Part shown: piece after piece, positions 33,193 to 37,257 of the stretch | Layout of the letters: each line of letters opens with the position of its first letter | Position numbering within the stretch: position 1 is the stretch's first letter | NCBI GenBank assembly: GCA_026388735.1 | Contig: JAPLJG010000102.1 | Coordinates: forward strand, 1-37,257 | Direction: 5' to 3' | DNA: 37,257 nucleotides | From: Deltaproteobacteria bacterium | GTDB taxonomy: Bacteria > Desulfobacterota > Desulfobulbia > Desulfobulbales > Desulfurivibrionaceae | The notes under the pieces: model-generated | The model's database searches: none | What the model was told of the DNA's origin: nothing | The model's input: only the letters and a program-made list of their open reading frames with translations | Translations under genes and position numbers: made by a program

Positions 33193-35451
33193 ATGGGAAA
33201 AAAATACGGTGCATATATTTGCACAGGTTGTGGTATAGGAGATGCCCTCGATATTGCGGCGCTGACAAAGGCGGCAAAAGAGAACGGCATGGAGGCCAAG
33301 ATTCACGAGGCGCTTTGTAGTGCGGCTGGTCGTGAGTTGATTGAAAATGACATCGCCAATGACGGGGTGAATACCCTGGTTGTTTGTGCCTGTTCCCCCA
33401 GGGTCATGAAAGACGAGTTTAATTTTGGGGATGATAAGTACGTTACCCGTGCCAACCTGCGCGAAGGCGTTGCTTGGTGTGTAGAGGAAGTTACAGAGAA
33501 GCACACTGCCGAGAAGGTAAAGGAATTCGCCACCGAAAAGGGCCAGGACTATGTGCGCATGGCATGTGTTCAGGCTAAAAAAGGTGATGTGCCTGATCCT
33601 TACAAGCTTGAAACCCTGAACAGGAAGATTTTGGTCATGGGTGGTGGTATTGCAGGCATGACTGCGGCCATGGACGCTGCCAAGGCCGGGTACGCAGTGA
33701 CGATCATTGAAACCCAGGATAAATTGGGCGGTAAGGCCCTAGGCTGGCGGAAACAGTTCCCCACCGCAGCTCCGTGGACCGAGTTGGAAGAGCCCACAGT
33801 GTCGGCCATGGTTGCTGCTGTTCAGGCCGAAGCCGCTATTACCCTCAAGACTTCCACGGAAGTTGCCCGTATTGCCGGAGCTCCTGGCGCTTACAAGGTA
33901 ACCTTGAAGGCTGCAGGCACCAAAAGCGAGTGGGATGCCCCGAAAAAAGTCGGTGTTGACGAGCAGGACAAAATCTCCAAAGGCGAGATGGAAGATCCGA
34001 ACGCAGGTCTACAGCCTTATATGAAAGACGATGCTGCTGCCGAAGATTTTGGCGCGGTTGTTCTGGCCACTGGCTGGAATCCGGCGGACGTTTCTGAATA
34101 TGCCCACCTTGGTTATGGCAAACTGAAAGGCGTGGTTACCAACGCCGAGTTTGAAAAGCTTGCCAAGACCGGCAAGGTTCCGGCCAATGTCGCTTTTGTT
34201 CAGAGCCCAGGCGGCGCTGAGCATGATCAGGACTTCCCATATTGCAACTCGGTTACCAGCATGGTTGCCCTGAAGCAGGCCCGCTATGTTCGCGAGGATA
34301 ATGCGGAAGGCAAGGCCTATGTCCTCTATCAGCACATGCGGACGCCCGGCAACATGGAGATGTTCTACAAGGGTGCCCAGAATAACGACGGCATCTTTAT
34401 GACTAAGGCCATCGTCACCCAGGTTGAAGAATCCGGCAACGGATTGGCTGTGCATCTGAAAGACACCCTGCTCAACGAGGATGTGACCCTCAATGTGGAT
34501 ATGGTTGTTCTGGCCGCTGGCATGGTGCCGACCACCTCCGATAAGCCGACCATCAATCTCGCTTATCGTCAGGGCCCGGCCTTCCTGGATCTGGAGCTGT
34601 TCGACGGGTACGCTGATTCTCATTTTATCTGCTTCCCGTACGAAACCCGTCGGACCGGTGTTTATGCCTGTGGCGGTGTGCGCAAGGCCATGAACATGGA
34701 AGAAACCATCGATGACGCTTGCGGCGCAGCGCTCAAGGCGATTCAGTCCATCGAATCCGCAGATCGCGGAGTGGCAGTACATCCCCGTTCCGGGGACGGT
34801 ACCTATCCGGAGTTCTTCTTCCAGCGTTGCACCCAGTGCAAGCGTTGTACCGAAGAATGCCCGTTTGGCGCGCTTGACGATGATGAGAAGGGGACACCCA
34901 AGCCCAACCCCACCCGGTGTCGGCGTTGCGGAACCTGTATGGGCGCATGTCCCGAGCGGATCATCGGCTTCAAGAACTACAACATCGACCAAGTCGGGTC
35001 CATGGTCAAATGTATTGAGGTGCCGGATGATGATGAGGACAAGTTGCGTATCATCGTTTTTGCCTGTGAGAATGATGCCTACCCGGCCTTGGATATGGCA
35101 GCCATGCGCAAGCTCCCGCAGAATGCTCTCATTAGGGTCGTTTCCGTCCGTTGTCTTGGCTCGGTGAACATGGCCTGGATTAAGGATGCCCTTTCTGCCG
35201 GAATGGACGGCGCCCTCCTTCTGGGTTGCAAGTTCGGCGATGACTACCAGTGCCATTTTGTCAAGGGCAGTGAGTTGGCGGATAAACGTATGGCCAACAT
35301 TGGCGAAACCTTGGGCAGCCTCGGTCTTGAGCCGGAACGTTGCGCAGTGCGCCAGATTGCCATTAACGAGTACAATAAGGTTGATGAAATCATCAACGAG
35401 TTCGTTGAGGCGATCATCGCTCTTGGCCCGAACCCCTTCAAGGGTTTCTAA
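33193..35451 (+). CDS. qmoB: Quinone-interacting membrane-bound oxidoreductase subunit QmoB
   Basis: QmoB is an HdrA-like flavoprotein with extra iron-sulfur and MvhD-like modules. In the 752-residue protein, residues 1-130 form an N-terminal domain with CTGCGIGDAL, and 145-165 hold the FAD motif (GGGIAG, 150-155). Two ferredoxin clusters follow (C546, C549, C552, C556; C576, C579, C582, C586), then a C-terminal MvhD-like domain from about 617. In that domain one of the four cysteines usual in MvhD appears replaced (FACENDAY), while RCLGS and LLGCKFG keep cysteines. GGAGG precedes the ATG, which is six bases after the qmoA stop. Confidence 0.95.
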   Translation: MGKKYGAYICTGCGIGDALDIAALTKAAKENGMEAKIHEALCSAAGRELIENDIANDGVNTLVVCACSPRVMKDEFNFGDDKYVTRANLREGVAWCVEEVTEKHTAEKVKEFATEKGQDYVRMACVQAKKGDVPDPYKLETLNRKILVMGGGIAGMTAAMDAAKAGYAVTIIETQDKLGGKALGWRKQFPTAAPWTELEEPTVSAMVAAVQAEAAITLKTSTEVARIAGAPGAYKVTLKAAGTKSEWDAPKKVGVDEQDKISKGEMEDPNAGLQPYMKDDAAAEDFGAVVLATGWNPADVSEYAHLGYGKLKGVVTNAEFEKLAKTGKVPANVAFVQSPGGAEHDQDFPYCNSVTSMVALKQARYVREDNAEGKAYVLYQHMRTPGNMEMFYKGAQNNDGIFMTKAIVTQVEESGNGLAVHLKDTLLNEDVTLNVDMVVLAAGMVPTTSDKPTINLAYRQGPAFLDLELFDGYADSHFICFPYETRRTGVYACGGVRKAMNMEETIDDACGAALKAIQSIESADRGVAVHPRSGDGTYPEFFFQRCTQCKRCTEECPFGALDDDEKGTPKPNPTRCRRCGTCMGACPERIIGFKNYNIDQVGSMVKCIEVPDDDEDKLRIIVFACENDAYPALDMAAMRKLPQNALIRVVSVRCLGSVNMAWIKDALSAGMDGALLLGCKFGDDYQCHFVKGSELADKRMANIGETLGSLGLEPERCAVRQIAINEYNKVDEIINEFVEAIIALGPNPFKGF

Positions 35452-35472
35452 GGTCTGTCTGGTTCGGAAAAT

Positions 35473-35564
35473 ATCGTCCAGCAGGTGTTCTCGCCTGCTG
35501 GACGATTGATATATTGGGAAGGGGTGCGCGTTAGCGCATGAGTCATGGGTCAGCGTGAGCTGAC
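35473..35564 (+). other. Three consecutive hairpins between qmoB and qmoC
   Basis: A 13-base perfect stem (35473-35485 with 35494-35506) is followed by TGCGC-GTTA-GCGCA (35525-35538) and GTCAGC-GTGA-GCTGAC (35549-35564). The last has a GNRA-type loop. The first has no U-tract, so it is not a standard terminator. The array may protect or process the qmoAB message or set the qmoC level. Confidence 0.6.
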
Positions 35565-35594
35565 ATTTTGAGGCAGAATTACTGGAGGCGTGTC

Positions 35595-36809
35595 ATGGCT
35601 GAAGGAATGAGGGTTGAACCCGATTTAGAATTTATCAAGTATCTGAAGAATGCTGGCGGGGATACCTTGAAGAAGTGCTATCAATGTGGCACCTGTTCGG
35701 TTGTCTGTCCGCTGTCTGGCGATAACAAGCCATTTCCCAGAAAGGAAATGATCTGGGCACAGTGGGGATTGAAGGATAAGCTGGTTGCTGATCCTGATGT
35801 CATGCTCTGCCATCAGTGTGGCGACTGTACTGCCTATTGTCCGCGTGGCGCCAAGCCCGGCGACGTTCTTGGCGCGATCCGGGCCTATGCTTACACCCAT
35901 TATGGTTTCCCCTCCGGTCTGGCCAAGCTGGTGAGTAAGGGCAGTAACCTGCCGCTCATTATTGCCCTGCCGGCCTTGGTGATCATGGCCGTGTGGTGGC
36001 TGTCCGGCGGCATGTCTTTGCCTGCGGCAGACGCCATTGATTTTGGCATGTTTTTTGATTCCCACAAGGATCACCCGACCCTTATCGGCGGTCTGACCCT
36101 GAACGTTTTGCTCATCGATGCTATTTTTGTTCCAGCCCTCGGCTTTGCAGTCTTCGCCGCTTACAAAGGGGTCTCGACAATGTGGCGTGATATGGCCGCA
36201 CAGCTTGAGGTGAAGTCGGAATTCCGCCCATCGGCCATGCAGTTTGTTACCGAATTCTTGGTGCCCTCGGTCAAGGAGATCTTGGCTCACAAGCGGTTCA
36301 AGGAGTGCGGCGCGAATTTGAACCGGGTGAACGGCCACCTTCCCCTAGTCTTGTCCTTTATCGGGCTGTTCGTTGTGACCACCTACGGGATGATTCGCAA
36401 GGATATCCTCGGCATGTTCATCGAAGGAATGCATGGTCCGATTCCCCTTGCGGATCCCTTCAAGTTGCTGGCCAATGTCAGCGCTATTGCCTTGATTGTC
36501 GGAGTGGGCATCCTTTGGATGAACCGCGCCCACACGGAAGAGGAAAACAATGCCACCCCGACGTTTTATGATTGGTTTTTGATTGTCGAGATCATGACTG
36601 TCGGAATAACCGGACTTTCCGCAGAACTGACCCGGTTGATCGGCATCCCCGTCCTGGCGTATCTTTTTTATTACATGCACCTGGTGGTTGTGTTGATGTT
36701 GTTCATGTACATGCCATATTCCAAATTTGCTCACATGGTATACCGGACGTTTGCCATGGCTTTTGAGAGATACCGCGAAAGCGGGTTTGCCAAAAAGATA
36801 GAAGAGTAA
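35595..36809 (+). CDS. qmoC: Quinone-interacting membrane-bound oxidoreductase subunit QmoC
   Basis: QmoC is the membrane subunit, a fusion of HdrC-like iron-sulfur and HdrE/NarI-like cytochrome b domains, which takes electrons from menaquinol. The 404-residue protein has two [4Fe-4S] motifs at the N terminus (C28, C31, C34, C38; C72, C75, C78, C82). Several membrane helices follow (about 115-135, 170-195, 245-270, 290-310, 330-350, 355-375), with histidines that could ligate heme b. ATG 35595 has GGAGG at 35584-35588. A 143-base gap with hairpins separates it from qmoB, but it belongs to the same unit. Confidence 0.95.
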   Translation: MAEGMRVEPDLEFIKYLKNAGGDTLKKCYQCGTCSVVCPLSGDNKPFPRKEMIWAQWGLKDKLVADPDVMLCHQCGDCTAYCPRGAKPGDVLGAIRAYAYTHYGFPSGLAKLVSKGSNLPLIIALPALVIMAVWWLSGGMSLPAADAIDFGMFFDSHKDHPTLIGGLTLNVLLIDAIFVPALGFAVFAAYKGVSTMWRDMAAQLEVKSEFRPSAMQFVTEFLVPSVKEILAHKRFKECGANLNRVNGHLPLVLSFIGLFVVTTYGMIRKDILGMFIEGMHGPIPLADPFKLLANVSAIALIVGVGILWMNRAHTEEENNATPTFYDWFLIVEIMTVGITGLSAELTRLIGIPVLAYLFYYMHLVVVLMLFMYMPYSKFAHMVYRTFAMAFERYRESGFAKKIEE

Positions 36810-36825
36810 GCGAACCGCATTGTAT

Positions 36826-36877
36826 CAATCAGGCACTCTGCTTTGTGGCGGAGTGCCTGATTGTGTTTTGCCTTTTT
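36826..36877 (+). terminator. Intrinsic terminator after qmoC
   Basis: CAATCAGGCACTC (36826-36838) pairs perfectly with GAGTGCCTGATTG (36851-36863) around a 12-base loop. It is followed by TGTTTTGCCTTTTTG. It lies 17 bases after the qmoC stop and closes the unit. Confidence 0.85.
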
Positions 36878-36906
36878 GTGAATGTCTGTGTCAGCCAAAA
36901 AATAAG

Positions 36907-36935
36907 TTGATATTTCGGAATGAAGCGATTAGTAT
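36907..36935 (+). promoter_or_regulatory. Promoter of the tRNA-Thr/tRNA-Tyr unit
   Basis: TTGATA (36907-36912) and TAGTAT (36930-36935) are spaced by 17 bases. The expected start near 36942 is about nine bases before the first tRNA. Confidence 0.65.
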
Positions 36936-36950
36936 TGCCCGTCTTATCAA

Positions 36951-37026
36951 GCTGGCGTAGCTCAATTGGTAGAGCAGCTGATTTGTAATCAGCAGGTTGC
37001 GGGTTCGAGTCCCATCGTCAGCTCCA
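36951..37026 (+). tRNA. tRNA-Thr (anticodon TGT)
   Basis: This is a 76-base tRNA with encoded CCA. The acceptor GCTGGCG pairs with CGTCAGC (one G-T). The D-arm GCTCAATTGGTAGAGC, anticodon stem CTGAT/ATCAG with loop TTTGTAA (anticodon TGT, reading ACA) and T-arm GCGGGTTCGAGTCCC are all clear. It is the first gene of a tRNA pair that in E. coli begins thrU-tyrU-glyT-thrT-tufB, so tuf may lie beyond the window. Confidence 0.97.
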
Positions 37027-37049
37027 TCGATGCGAAGCTGGCGATTGCT

Positions 37050-37084
37050 TGATATAATGACTGACTGGCCGCCACTGTGCGGCC
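37050..37084 (+). promoter_or_regulatory. Extended -10 element and hairpin between the tRNA genes
   Basis: TGATATAAT (37050-37058) is a perfect extended -10 (TGn plus TATAAT) with no good -35. It is followed by a hairpin, GGCCGC (37067-37072) with GCGGCC (37079-37084), and a TTGTGGTTTT stretch. It could be a second promoter for tRNA-Tyr or merely an RNA-processing structure. Confidence 0.35.
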
Positions 37085-37097
37085 TTGTGGTTTTCGT

Positions 37098-37182
37098 GGA
37101 GGGGTTCCCGAGTGGCTAAAGGGAACAGACTGTAAATCTGTCGGCAATGCCTTCGGAGGTTCGAATCCTCCCCCCTCCACCA
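37098..37182 (+). tRNA. tRNA-Tyr (anticodon GTA)
   Basis: This is an 85-base class II tRNA with encoded CCA. The acceptor GGAGGGG pairs with CCCCTCC. The anticodon loop CTGTAAA contains GTA, and a long variable arm (GGCAATGCC region) follows. The T-arm is GGAGGTTCGAATCCTCC. The long variable arm together with GTA identifies tyrosine. The 75 bases after it to the window end hold no recognisable gene. Confidence 0.97.
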
Positions 37183-37257
37183 TTAAGGATTTATGGTGGG
37201 AACGCAGCAAAAGAAAAATGGTTGCCGTTATATTCCTGCTTTTTTTATCTGGTTAGC

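Noticed and set aside
31799..33277. 492-codon reverse-strand open frame
   Set aside because: It lies opposite qmoA, is rich in His, Gly and Asn from complementary codons, and shows no domain.
36989..37210. Reverse-strand frame with GGGFEPPKALPTDLQSVP
   Set aside because: It is the antisense translation of the tRNA genes, a well-known source of false proteins.
1..37257. CRISPR array, prophage, insertion sequence or defence island
   Set aside because: No regularly spaced repeats, transposase, integrase or phage-type genes were found on either strand.

Overview
This window looks like a chromosomal piece of a sulfate-reducing or sulfur-disproportionating Desulfobacterota bacterium, most likely of the Desulfobulbales. 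The inference rests on a complete aprBA-qmoABC cluster (dissimilatory APS reductase and its quinone-linked electron donor complex), a selenocysteine-synthase gene, a meso-diaminopimelate-type cell-wall pathway and high-GC coding sequence. I see no integrase, transposase, phage gene or CRISPR array.

Left flank (1-7113): the 3' part of selA, overlapped by a gene for two degenerate GGDEF-like domains plus TPR repeats; a LOG-family nucleotide-processing enzyme; a reverse-strand Tim44-like membrane protein; and reverse-strand typA/bipA with its terminator.

Centre (7467-24097): a long forward division and cell wall (dcw) cluster in the order mraZ, rsmH, ftsL, ftsI-like, murE, murF, mraY, murD, small zinc-ribbon gene, murG, murC, murB, ftsQ, ftsA, ftsZ. 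A consensus-like promoter and a 10-bp-spaced triple MraZ box precede mraZ. Three things are abnormal. The FtsI-like protein keeps the class B PBP scaffold and a PASTA domain, but the catalytic SxxK is replaced by A-M-D-R and no SxN is visible. No ftsW lies between murD and murG; that slot holds a 62-residue CxxC/CxxC protein. MraY has lost about 12 residues of the transmembrane helix that leads into its catalytic Asp pair. The first two together suggest that the usual FtsW-FtsI septal synthase is not encoded here in working form. This is the strongest lead in the window.

Right part (24098-37257): a 260-base gap rich in inverted repeats; a radical SAM protein overlapping an orphan histidine kinase; a reverse-strand YkgJ-type cysteine-cluster protein; a region of about 730 bases with two predicted promoters pointing in opposite directions; aprB-aprA ending at a strong terminator; then qmoA-qmoB-qmoC, another terminator, and tRNA-Thr(TGT) and tRNA-Tyr(GTA). 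The tRNA pair matches the start of the thrU-tyrU-glyT-thrT-tufB arrangement known in E. coli. AprBA reduces APS to sulfite in the cytoplasm, and QmoABC links this to the menaquinone pool.
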